Shown here piece after piece: positions 6,257 to 13,717 of a stretch of DNA of 18,690 nt. Within the stretch, counting starts at the first letter, position 1. Every line of letters begins with the position of its first letter. Origin of the DNA: JBCDLI01 sp038745535. GTDB lineage: Bacteria; Pseudomonadota; Alphaproteobacteria; Rhizobiales; Rhizobiaceae. The notes under the pieces were generated by a model. The model saw nothing but the letters and a program-made list of their open reading frames with translations. It was not told the DNA's origin and did no database searches. Position numbers and translations under genes: made by a program. The stretch covers positions 1 through 18,690 of the forward strand of contig JBCDLI010000051.1 in NCBI GenBank assembly GCA_038745535.1, given 5' to 3'.

Positions 6257-8500
6257 ATGTGTTCCGTGTTTCATTGGGCGGACGCGATGCGATTTCTTCT
6301 TATTCTGTTTTTCATTTCCGGTTTTCCGGCGCTGATTTATCAACTGATCTGGCAGCGTGCGCTCTTCAGTATTTTCGGCTCCAACATTGAGTCGGTGACG
6401 CTCGTTGTCAGCGCGTTTATGCTCGGTCTAGGTCTTGGAAGTCTCGTTGGCGGCAGGCTCGCGTCCAATCCAAAGTTCTCGCCGCTTTTGATCTTCGGTC
6501 TCATCGAAGTTGCGATGGGTCTTTTCGGTTTCGTTTCGCTGACAGTTATTGACACGATTGGCGCACAGACGGTGGCGATCGGTCCCACGCAGACGTTCCT
6601 GATCTCGTTTGTCACAGTTTTGATCCCCACGCTGTTGATGGGCGCGACGCTGCCGCTGCTCGTCACTTACCTGGTATCTCGCAACGGTGAGGTTGGCCAA
6701 TCGGTGAGCTTGCTCTACTCGGTCAACACGTGGGGCTCTGCTGCGGCGTGCTTCATCGGTGCGTTTGCGATCTTCGGTGCGCTGGGCATGCGCGGGTCAA
6801 TCAATCTGGCCTCTTCCATGGACTTAGCCGTTGGCCTTTGCGCGTTGTTTATGGTGTTTTACGCCCGTCGACAGGCGATGCTGGAGAACGCGCCAACACC
6901 GCTCGAAACGCCTTTAAGAGCGTCTACCGCGGCGCCCTTGATCAGTCTCGCGCCGGCACTGCTGCTTGCCGGTTTTGCAGGCTTCATTTCGTTGTCCTAT
7001 GAAATTCTGTGGACCCGCGCGTTCTTCCTGTCATTCCTTGGCAGTGCATTTGCCTTCCCGGTCGTGCTCGGCTTGTTTCTGGCAGGCATTGCACTGGGCG
7101 CCAGCATGGCGCGGGATCACATCGCGCGCTTTGAACAGTGGATACGCGACTACAGCTATCTGCCGTTTGCTGGCTTATTCCTGCTGGCAAACGTGCTCGC
7201 TTTTCTTACCGTGCCGCTTCTGAACCATTTTGGCGTGCTTGCCGCAGGTGTTTGTATTATTGCCGCTTCGGCCACCTTTGGCGCGTTTTTGCCATTGATC
7301 AGTGATCTGGCGATCCGCGCGGACAGTTTGCTTGGCCGGAAGTTGAGCTACATCTACATCGCCAACATTGTGGGCTCGACTTCCGGTACGATCATCACCG
7401 GTCTTTGGCTACTCGACGTGTTGTCGATGCATGAAGCGGCGACTGCGCTTTTCGCACTTGGCGCGACTGTGATTGTCGTTCTGCTCACATTTCAGCCCAA
7501 CCGAATTCTTCGTGTGGGCGGTGTTGCGGCAACGCTCTTCGCGATTGTTCCGACAGCTTGGGCTTTTTCGCCAACACTGCACGATCATCTTTATGAGACG
7601 TTGCAAGCGCGTGGTCATGGAGAGGATCCGGCTGCGATGAAATTTGCCAATGTTTCTGAAACCAAGAGCGGCGTGGTGGCGATTGATGAAGAGAATATCG
7701 TCTACGGCACCGGCATCTATGACGGTCGGGTACAGATCAATCTTTTGGACGACACCAACGGTTTGTTCCGCCCCTCTGCGATTGCTGCGGTGCATCCAGA
7801 GCCCAAAAGCGTGCTTATCATTGGAATGTCGATGGGCGCTTGGACACAGCTTTTGGCCAATCTCGACACGGTCGAACGGGTGCAAGTGGTGGAAATCAAT
7901 CGCGGCTATTCGGACTTGATTAAGCAATATCCAGTTGTTGCTTCATTACTCGAAAACCCAAAGGTCAACATCACCTTTGACGATGGCCGACGCTGGCTGC
8001 GCCGCAACCCTGATGAAAAGTTCGATGTGATCGTTGCAAATACGACATTTCACTGGCGGGCAGGCGCGAGCAATCTGTTGTCGGTCGAGTTTCTTGAGCA
8101 GGTGAAGACCCACCTCAACGAGGACGGCATCTACTTCTACAACTCCACCGGATCAGAAGCAGTCCAGCGGACGGGAGCCTATGTTTTCGATCACGCCGCG
8201 CGGTTTGCAAACTTTGTGTTCACAAGCCAGTCGCCATTGGTGTTTGAAAAGGGCCGCTGGCTGGATCGTGTCGGTTCGATGACCATTGACGGGCGTCAGG
8301 TGCTTGACCTGAACGCGGAATCGGGGCGCGCGCGGGCTGAGGAGATCATGGCCGAATTTGATGATATCGGCCCATTAAATCCCGAAAGCTCGATTGAGCC
8401 GGCGCTGGAGTTCCGCGACAGCATTTTAAATCGCACCGAGGGCATGGACCTCATCACCGACAACAATATGGGTGCGGAGTGGCCGCGTCTGCTGTTTTAG
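6257..8500 (+). CDS. Membrane-anchored spermidine synthase-like protein (MFS-like N-terminus)
   Basis: A 747-residue two-part protein. Residues about 10-440 form a polytopic membrane domain that opens with the family-typical FLLILFFISGFPALIYQLIWQR and contains Gly-rich helices resembling fused MFS/spermidine-synthase proteins. The C-terminal part (about 500-690) is an aminopropyltransferase-like fold: SVLIIGMSMGAWTQLL in the SAM-binding position, ERVQVVEINRGY with the acidic residue after strand 2, then DDGRRWLRR. Where spermidine synthase has its catalytic Asp motif, this protein has VANTTFHWRAGASNLLSVEFL, so true polyamine synthesis is doubtful. The start may be ATG 6257 (GGAAGGG only 3 bp upstream) or ATG 6287 (MRFLLILFF). 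It stops 6 bp from the convergent photolyase-like gene. It acts in the inner membrane, and the substrate is unknown. Confidence 0.82.
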   Translation: MCSVFHWADAMRFLLILFFISGFPALIYQLIWQRALFSIFGSNIESVTLVVSAFMLGLGLGSLVGGRLASNPKFSPLLIFGLIEVAMGLFGFVSLTVIDTIGAQTVAIGPTQTFLISFVTVLIPTLLMGATLPLLVTYLVSRNGEVGQSVSLLYSVNTWGSAAACFIGAFAIFGALGMRGSINLASSMDLAVGLCALFMVFYARRQAMLENAPTPLETPLRASTAAPLISLAPALLLAGFAGFISLSYEILWTRAFFLSFLGSAFAFPVVLGLFLAGIALGASMARDHIARFEQWIRDYSYLPFAGLFLLANVLAFLTVPLLNHFGVLAAGVCIIAASATFGAFLPLISDLAIRADSLLGRKLSYIYIANIVGSTSGTIITGLWLLDVLSMHEAATALFALGATVIVVLLTFQPNRILRVGGVAATLFAIVPTAWAFSPTLHDHLYETLQARGHGEDPAAMKFANVSETKSGVVAIDEENIVYGTGIYDGRVQINLLDDTNGLFRPSAIAAVHPEPKSVLIIGMSMGAWTQLLANLDTVERVQVVEINRGYSDLIKQYPVVASLLENPKVNITFDDGRRWLRRNPDEKFDVIVANTTFHWRAGASNLLSVEFLEQVKTHLNEDGIYFYNSTGSEAVQRTGAYVFDHAARFANFVFTSQSPLVFEKGRWLDRVGSMTIDGRQVLDLNAESGRARAEEIMAEFDDIGPLNPESSIEPALEFRDSILNRTEGMDLITDNNMGAEWPRLLF

Positions 8501-8506
8501 CAGAAA

Positions 8507-9775
8507 TCACGCAACTCGTCGTTGTTTGCCTTTGATATCGAACCCCGCGTCAAGCAGCAGGTTCGGTATCTTTTCCTTGAATGGGAAAAAGCCCTTGGTC
8601 GAATTTGGCCAAGCGCGTGTGTCCCAGTCGCGGCGCACTTCGAAAAATTCCATGCGTTCTTGTGAAAGCGCATTGGCGAGCTTCATGATTTGCTGCCGCG
8701 CGTGACCGACGGGCGTGTAAGGCGCAATCACGATTTCTGCGCCGCTTTTGGTGACGTCTACCACGACCTCTTCCAACGCATCGGCACCTTCAACTGCGTT
8801 CGTGGTCACGTCGAAAAAGGCCGAAACCCGTTTCCGCGCATCTTCGACTGCGCCGCTGATGAAGGATTTTGCGACATCGCCAGTCACGATGGGCGAGCGT
8901 TCGGTGGACAGGTCCCATCCTCCTGCGCCGACAATCGTATTGCGCTGGAAGTTGAGTTCTTCCGCGCGGCAGTCATCTTCTGTGAAAAGCAGATAGGCTT
9001 TTTTGCCTGTCGGAAGTGGCCGCATTGGCTGCATCATATCCGGCTTGCCGTGTGGCTCGCCGGGCAGGGCTTGTGCGTTTTCGTTCAGACCTTTTGGATT
9101 AAAGCGACCGTCGCTGAATTTGCGAATATTCGACGCGCGCGCGACGTAGTTCTTGCCAAGTGTTTGCAGACCGGCGACCCACTTCCAAGACAGGGTGTTT
9201 GAAGCCGGGTCTGCGTCCATCAAATTGCGGTAGAAAAAATCCGCGCCAAGCGTCCAGTTCAATTGCAGCGTGAAGATCCAAATCGAGGCAAACCACATGC
9301 GGGCATGATTGTGTAGATAACCTGTCTCGACCAGTTCTTTTGCCCAAGCATCAAAGCAATCAATGCCCGTATTGCCTTCGACGGCGGCATTGTAATCGCG
9401 TCGGATCGCCCCGTTGGCTTCGGCAACTTCCAAGGCGGTATGGAGGTCGGCCTCGTACATGGCCCAAGCGGACGGGCGCAATTCCAGCCAGCCCTTCCAA
9501 TAAGTCCGCCACATCACCTCTTGGATGAATTTTTCCGTTGATGAGAGCGCGAAATCCTGAAGCACGCGGGCGCAAATTTCTTCTTCTGTGACCAGACGAT
9601 GACGCACCCACGGGGAGAGCGCCGAAACGTTTGCGCGGTTATCGGGTCCGAAATCATAGTTGCGTTCGTTGCGATATGTGGAACCGGCGAACGGCACAAA
9701 TTCTTCAAGTCGCGCCAGACCTGCCTCGCGGGTGGGTTCGAAAGTGACAGATCGGGTTAAAAGGTCCGTGCTCAT
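8507..9775 (-). CDS. Photolyase/cryptochrome-like flavoprotein with apparently permuted domain order
   Basis: A 422-residue protein. Residues about 20-235 match the photolyase FAD-binding domain. ALSPWVRH is the LSPyL-like element, with EVMWRTYW, EGNTGIDCFDAW, TGYLHNHARMWFAS, NWTLGADFF and DADPASNTLSWKWVAG following in order. Asn193 aligns with the flavin-N5 Asn (E. coli PhrB N378), and Trp174 and Trp197 align with W359 and W382 of its electron-transfer chain. No Trp is seen at the W306 position. Residues about 258-405 resemble the alpha/beta domain that normally comes first: KKAYLLFTEDDCRAEEL at the start, GAEIVIAPYTPVGHARQQIMK in the middle and STKGFFPFKEKI at the end. It is divergent from a renalase-like flavoprotein (76 bp apart). 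DNA repair or light sensing are both possible. Confidence 0.8.
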   Translation of the reverse strand: MSTDLLTRSVTFEPTREAGLARLEEFVPFAGSTYRNERNYDFGPDNRANVSALSPWVRHRLVTEEEICARVLQDFALSSTEKFIQEVMWRTYWKGWLELRPSAWAMYEADLHTALEVAEANGAIRRDYNAAVEGNTGIDCFDAWAKELVETGYLHNHARMWFASIWIFTLQLNWTLGADFFYRNLMDADPASNTLSWKWVAGLQTLGKNYVARASNIRKFSDGRFNPKGLNENAQALPGEPHGKPDMMQPMRPLPTGKKAYLLFTEDDCRAEELNFQRNTIVGAGGWDLSTERSPIVTGDVAKSFISGAVEDARKRVSAFFDVTTNAVEGADALEEVVVDVTKSGAEIVIAPYTPVGHARQQIMKLANALSQERMEFFEVRRDWDTRAWPNSTKGFFPFKEKIPNLLLDAGFDIKGKQRRVA

Positions 9776-9851
9776 CTTGGTCGCGCCTGTTTTTGATCGG
9801 GTCCAGCGCTAACTAGCTCCGCAATGTGAAATCGCCACTGAGAGAGACAAA

Positions 9852-10796
9852 TTGACCGAGAGAATTGCGATCATCGGTGCGGGCATGGCTGGCTGCACCG
9901 CAGCGCGGATGTTGCAGGATAAAGACCGTGACGTTTTCATTTTGGAGAAATCCAAGGGCACTGGTGGCAGGCTTGCTACACGCCGCAATGATTTGGGAGA
10001 TTTTGACCACGGCGTGCAGTATGTGAACGCAAAGTCCAAAGAGTTTCGTGGCCTAATGACCGGTCTATCCAATCAGGGGTCATGCGCCTTTTGGAAGCCG
10101 GACGGCAAAGATCGCGATAGCGAGTGGCATGTGGGCTTGCCGGGCATGAGCGGTCTCGTGAAACCTATGATCGAGGACATCACGGTCCACAAAGGCACAA
10201 CGGTTTCAAAGATCGAACTCACCGACGGTGGTGTCCGACTTCATTTCGACGAGGGCAGAGATTTTGCAGCGGATCGGGTGTTGATCACCGCGCCGGTTCC
10301 GCAGGCAAATAAATTGGCCGGTGATCTGGACGACGCGTTCGCGCCACTGGCCGATGTCTCATACCTCCCGTGTTGGACGCTGATGCTCGCCTTTGATGAG
10401 GCGACCGATCTGCCGGAGATGTGGCGCGGTGACATGGACGATGTCGTCTCGTGGTACGCGGCCCAGCATTCGCGGCGCGATGACGATGATGGCGCCCATC
10501 GCTATGTGTTTCACGCAGGCTCAAAATGGAGCGCTGAACACATTGAAGACGAGAAAGCTGACGTGTCCGAAGCGATGATTGCTGATCTGCGCGAGGCGCA
10601 CGGTCTGTCTGTAGAGCCGATGCACAGTGCAATTCACCGTTGGCGCTATGCCTATGTCGACAAACCTTACGGCGAGCCATTTGTATCCGGTGCAGATGAT
10701 CGCATCGTGATCGCAGGTGACGGCATGTTGGGTCCACGGGTGGAAGCCGCGTTTGAAAGCGGGACGGCAGCAGCGAAACATTTGCTTTCTCTTTGA
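9852..10796 (+). CDS. Renalase-like NAD(P)/FAD-dependent oxidoreductase
   Basis: A 314-residue flavoprotein. AIIGAGMAGCTAARML (residues about 6-20) is the N-terminal Rossmann FAD motif, with Glu32 at the end of strand 2. KGTGGRLATRR (36-45) is the second FAD-contacting motif typical of renalase and related amine-oxidase-fold enzymes. FDHGVQYV follows, and the C-terminal IVIAGDGMLGPRVEAAFESG closes the flavin site. The start is TTG at 9852, with GAGAGAG about 7 bp upstream. Starting here keeps the Rossmann strand at the very N-terminus, as expected. Renalases oxidise off-pathway dihydronicotinamide isomers, but this bacterial subgroup (COG3380-like) also holds uncharacterised members. The substrate is therefore open. 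It is divergent from the photolyase-like gene, which suggests shared regulation. Confidence 0.82.
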   Translation: MTERIAIIGAGMAGCTAARMLQDKDRDVFILEKSKGTGGRLATRRNDLGDFDHGVQYVNAKSKEFRGLMTGLSNQGSCAFWKPDGKDRDSEWHVGLPGMSGLVKPMIEDITVHKGTTVSKIELTDGGVRLHFDEGRDFAADRVLITAPVPQANKLAGDLDDAFAPLADVSYLPCWTLMLAFDEATDLPEMWRGDMDDVVSWYAAQHSRRDDDDGAHRYVFHAGSKWSAEHIEDEKADVSEAMIADLREAHGLSVEPMHSAIHRWRYAYVDKPYGEPFVSGADDRIVIAGDGMLGPRVEAAFESGTAAAKHLLSL

Positions 10797-10799
10797 GTG

Positions 10800-10829
10800 A
10801 CGAATTAGCTATATCTGTTCCAGATTCGT
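10800..10829. promoter_or_regulatory. Inverted repeat upstream of lysR-type gene
   Basis: ACGAAT (10800-10805) and ATTCGT (10824-10829) form a perfect 6-bp inverted repeat separated by 18 bp. The second arm ends 26 bp before the LysR start. LysR regulators often bind spaced dyads near their own promoter, so it could be an autoregulatory site. It could also be chance, or part of the 3' end of the preceding transcript. Confidence 0.25.
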
Positions 10830-10855
10830 GAACGGGTATCATCAGGATTGCCGCG

Positions 10856-11758
10856 ATGGACACACTCACACGCATGCGTTCTTTCGTGGCCGTGGTGGAC
10901 AATGAAGGGTTTTCCGCTGCCGGTCGCGCGCTCGGCAGATCAAAGGCGCTGCTGTCGAAATATGTGCGCGAATTGGAAGATGAACTTGGTGCGGTGCTCA
11001 TCAATCGCACCACGCGGCAATTCTCACTGACCGAAGCTGGTCACACTTATTATGCAGGATCGGTGGAGCTGCTGCGCGATTTCACAGATCTGCAGGATGT
11101 TATTCGCGACACGCGCAAAGACATTCGCGGTCGCATCCGCGTGTCTGCGCCGCGCACGTTAGCCGACGTCGCCGTTGGCAATTCCTTGATCGATTTCGCA
11201 AAGGCCAATCCTGACGTGGAACTCGATATCGATCTCGATGACCGCTTCGTGGATATGGTGGAGGAGGGCTACGATCTCGCGATCCGTATCACCCAACTGG
11301 ACGATTCCAGCCTGATTGCGAAACGGCTCGCGCCGTTTCGGCTGGTGCTTTGCGCGACACCGAAAGTGATCGAGAAATACGGGATGCCAAAGGATGCAGA
11401 AGACCTCGCAAAGCTGCCCTGCATCGTGGATACCAATGCGAGACGCCGCAATGCATGGGCGATACAGAAGGAAGATGGTTCCGGTCAGGACGTGGTGCAC
11501 GTCTCCGGTCCGATCAGCGTGAACTCGCCGCTCACGACGCGCATGGCACTTCTGTCTGATCTTGGATTTGCTATCAGCCCGGACTTCATCGTGGCCGATG
11601 ATCTAAAGAAGGGGAAGCTCATCGATGTGATGCCCGGTCGGGTTGGAATGGATATGGGGATCTATGCTGTCTACCCGCATCGTCGCTATTTGCCCGGCAA
11701 GGTGCGGGCGCTGGTAGACTTTCTGGCCCAGTGGTTTCGAAAGAACGCGGACAGGTGA
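10856..11758 (+). CDS. LysR-family transcriptional regulator
   Basis: A 300-residue LysR-type regulator. The N-terminal winged helix-turn-helix spans about residues 3-62 (FVAVVDNEGFSAAGRALGRS, recognition helix KALLSKYVRELEDELG, then INRTTRQFSLTEAG). An effector domain follows from about residue 88 (GRIRVSAPRTLADVAVG). VEEGYDLAIRI and SSLIAKRLAPFRLVLCATPKVIEKYG are typical of the CrgA/DmlR-like group. The start is ATG at 10856 with AGGA about 10 bp upstream. Such regulators usually control a neighbouring or divergent gene. Here no gene is divergent, so the target may be the renalase-like gene before it or the DUF1007/NicO pair after it. The effector is unknown. Confidence 0.92.
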   Translation: MDTLTRMRSFVAVVDNEGFSAAGRALGRSKALLSKYVRELEDELGAVLINRTTRQFSLTEAGHTYYAGSVELLRDFTDLQDVIRDTRKDIRGRIRVSAPRTLADVAVGNSLIDFAKANPDVELDIDLDDRFVDMVEEGYDLAIRITQLDDSSLIAKRLAPFRLVLCATPKVIEKYGMPKDAEDLAKLPCIVDTNARRRNAWAIQKEDGSGQDVVHVSGPISVNSPLTTRMALLSDLGFAISPDFIVADDLKKGKLIDVMPGRVGMDMGIYAVYPHRRYLPGKVRALVDFLAQWFRKNADR

Positions 11759-11819
11759 TGCCAAACTTTCGCCGATATTATTTGGCTCTAGCGCCGTTCA
11801 CGTGAGGCCTCCGCCTGCC

Positions 11820-12479
11820 ATGACATCTGTGCGCACTTTTCTACCATTGCTGGCCGGTGTGTTCTCTTTCGTTTCGCTGACGATCGCGAACGCCCATCCG
11901 CATGTGTTTGCAGAAGCGCGCCTTGAAGTGGTGTCGAATGCTGAAGGCGAAATTCAGCGTTTGCAAAATGTCTGGCGGTTCGATGAGCTTTTTACGGCGA
12001 CCGTAATTTTCGAGTTTGATCTGGATGGCGACAACCAACTCAATGAGGACGAGGCTAGCGAGCTTGCGAAGGTAATCACCGAGTCGCTGGCCGATTATGA
12101 TTACTTCCTCGAAGTGAAAACCGACGATGGCAATGTCAGCGTTCAGCCTGTGACGGACATGCGGACGATGTTTGACGGCCCGCAGATGATTTTGTTCTTT
12201 ACGGCCAAACCATCTGAAACGGTGATCTTGGCTGACGCTCCGCAGATCAGCGTTTATGATCCAACGTTTTACACATCCATTGAATTTTACGAAGATGACG
12301 CGATGGAAATTCAAGGCGGGCCATCGACGTGCGAGCATGACATGGTGATCCCGGACATTGAGGCGATCCTTGCGCAAAGCCAGGACACGCTAACGGAAGA
12401 GTTTTTTAACGATCCCGCGGGCAACGATTATTCACGCATGTTCGCGACCAGGATGGAGATTTCATGCGCGGCGGGTTGA
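11820..12479 (+). CDS. Periplasmic DUF1007 metal-binding protein (ZevA-like)
   Basis: A 219-residue protein from ATG 11820 (GAGG 8 bp upstream). A GTG at 11802 would place the ribosome site inside the coding region. A clear signal peptide (TFLPLLAGVFSFVSLTIANA) would leave a mature N-terminus beginning His-Pro-His-Val-Phe. WRFDELFTATVIFEFD is a DUF1007 hallmark. It runs into a canonical 12-residue EF-hand-like loop, Asp67-x-Asp69-x-Asp71 ... Glu78, suggesting Ca2+ or other metal binding. In Haemophilus influenzae the DUF1007 protein ZevA binds zinc and works with the permease ZevB. The next gene is exactly such a permease and starts 16 bp before this one stops, so the two are translationally coupled. 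The metal here may be zinc or nickel. Confidence 0.85.
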   Translation: MTSVRTFLPLLAGVFSFVSLTIANAHPHVFAEARLEVVSNAEGEIQRLQNVWRFDELFTATVIFEFDLDGDNQLNEDEASELAKVITESLADYDYFLEVKTDDGNVSVQPVTDMRTMFDGPQMILFFTAKPSETVILADAPQISVYDPTFYTSIEFYEDDAMEIQGGPSTCEHDMVIPDIEAILAQSQDTLTEEFFNDPAGNDYSRMFATRMEISCAAG

Positions 12480-13459
12480 TCACGATTGCTGCACTGCTTG
12501 TGTTAGGCGGTAGCACGGCCTTCGCACAGTCACCGCTAGGCATTGGCGCTGCTGAACCCGCAATCATCCCCACAAACACCGGCCCGTTTGCTGGCTTTTT
12601 TGCGTGGGTCGCGGCACAACAACGTGAATTCTATCGCCTGCTGACCGCCGCACTGACCGACATGCGCGACAACCCCGCAGCGGCTTGGGGGCTCGTGTGG
12701 CTTTCATTTCTCTATGGTATTTTGCACGCGGCGGGGCCCGGACACGGTAAGGTGGTGATCTCGTCTTACATGCTGGCCAATGAAATCGAACTGCGGCGCG
12801 GTATCATGTTGTCCTTTGCGGCCTCCGTTGTGCAGTCACTTTCCGCCATAGCGATTATTGGTCTTGGATTTTTAATTCTGCGCCAGCTTTCAATCTCGAT
12901 GACAGATACCACGCGCGGGTTGGAAATCGCGTCTTACGGGCTGGTCGTGCTGCTTGGGCTGTGGCTGGTTTATGAGAAGGGCCAAAAGCTGCTGCCGCAA
13001 AAGCCGCTCGCGTCTCTTTCAGCGGCTGCGGTGCCGGTCCACAGCCACGGTTTTAGTTGCGATGATGACGACTACGCACACGACCATGATGCGTCGTGCG
13101 GCTGCGGTCATGCTCATATGCCTGCGCCTGAAGTCACGAGCGGCACGTTGAGAGAACTGGTGGCGACGGTGCTGTCAGTGGGCTTGCGCCCATGTACCGG
13201 TGCTTTGATTGTCTTAACCTTCGCTTTTGTAAACGAGCTCTGGGTCGCTGGCATCGCTTCCACGCTCGCAATGTCCGTCGGTACGGCGATCACGGTATCG
13301 ATGCTTGCGTCGCTTGCTGTTGGGGCGAAAGGTCTTGCGTTGAAGTTTTCCGGAGCCGGCAATTTAAACCGCGGCCTGCTCCACACCATTGAGATCGGCG
13401 GAGCGCTGCTGGTGCTCTTCTTTGGGGTCGTTTTGTTGACCGGTGCGCTTTCGGGTTAG
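12464..13459 (+). CDS. NicO-family nickel/cobalt/zinc permease (ZevB/RcnA-like)
   Basis: A 331-residue inner-membrane metal permease. After a signal-like first helix (residues 4-21), the NicO signatures are present: YGILHAAGPGHGKVVISSYM (about 84-103) and SVGLRPCTGALIVLTFAF (about 238-255). Between the halves, residues about 192-219 form a cytoplasmic or periplasmic loop rich in His, Asp and Cys (HSHGFSCDDDDYAHDHD, then CGCGHAHM), a likely metal sensor or selectivity loop. The start is ATG 12464 with GGATGGAG 5 bp upstream, overlapping the DUF1007 gene by 16 bp. Family members import (ZevB, some UreH/HupE relatives) or export (RcnA) divalent metals. The DUF1007 partner favours uptake. The stop overlaps the opposing small gene (TTAG). 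Confidence 0.88.
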   Translation: MRGGLITIAALLVLGGSTAFAQSPLGIGAAEPAIIPTNTGPFAGFFAWVAAQQREFYRLLTAALTDMRDNPAAAWGLVWLSFLYGILHAAGPGHGKVVISSYMLANEIELRRGIMLSFAASVVQSLSAIAIIGLGFLILRQLSISMTDTTRGLEIASYGLVVLLGLWLVYEKGQKLLPQKPLASLSAAAVPVHSHGFSCDDDDYAHDHDASCGCGHAHMPAPEVTSGTLRELVATVLSVGLRPCTGALIVLTFAFVNELWVAGIASTLAMSVGTAITVSMLASLAVGAKGLALKFSGAGNLNRGLLHTIEIGGALLVLFFGVVLLTGALSG

Positions 13460-13683
13460 CCCGTCTTTTTCTTTCGCTGGGCACGTCCGCGCAGCCAAAG
13501 ACCAATGAAGGGAACCATAAGAACGACGCCGATGGCACCTCCAGTAATCCAAGGGTTTTCGCCTCCGAGTTGGTTCATGATGGCCGGCAGGTAGTACAGC
13601 AGCAAACAGAACCCGAAGAAAATTCCGGCTGCGATAAAAAGCGTTTGCTGCTCGTATTCTTCAGGTGGTTTGTCTTCGCTCAC
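13456..13683 (-). CDS. Small two-helix membrane protein of unknown function
   Basis: A 75-residue protein from GTG at 13683 (VSEDKPPEEYEQQ...). The open frame continues upstream to 13845, but that part overlaps the acetyltransferase gene and looks like a shadow. An acidic head is followed by two hydrophobic helices (about residues 14-35 and 46-64) joined by a short NQLGGENPW turn. The basic tail RGRAQRKKKTG indicates a cytoplasmic C-terminus by the positive-inside rule. It begins 34 bp after the acetyltransferase stop on the same strand and is probably cotranscribed. Its TAA stop shares bases with the TAG of the NicO gene. I do not recognise the family. The start has no strong ribosome site, so the exact N-terminus is uncertain. 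Confidence 0.6.
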   Translation of the reverse strand: MSEDKPPEEYEQQTLFIAAGIFFGFCLLLYYLPAIMNQLGGENPWITGGAIGVVLMVPFIGLWLRGRAQRKKKTG

Positions 13684-13717
13684 GATGCGTCGTCCAGTGG
13701 AGTTTGTTTCATCCGTT

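Noticed and set aside
7409..7927. 172-codon frame on the minus strand
   Set aside because: It is a shadow of the spermidine-synthase-like gene, and its composition mirrors the codons of the true strand.
10285..11013. 242-codon minus-strand frame crossing the renalase-like/LysR junction
   Set aside because: It spans two clearly assigned genes and reads as low-complexity Ser/Arg/Pro sequence, typical of an antisense shadow.
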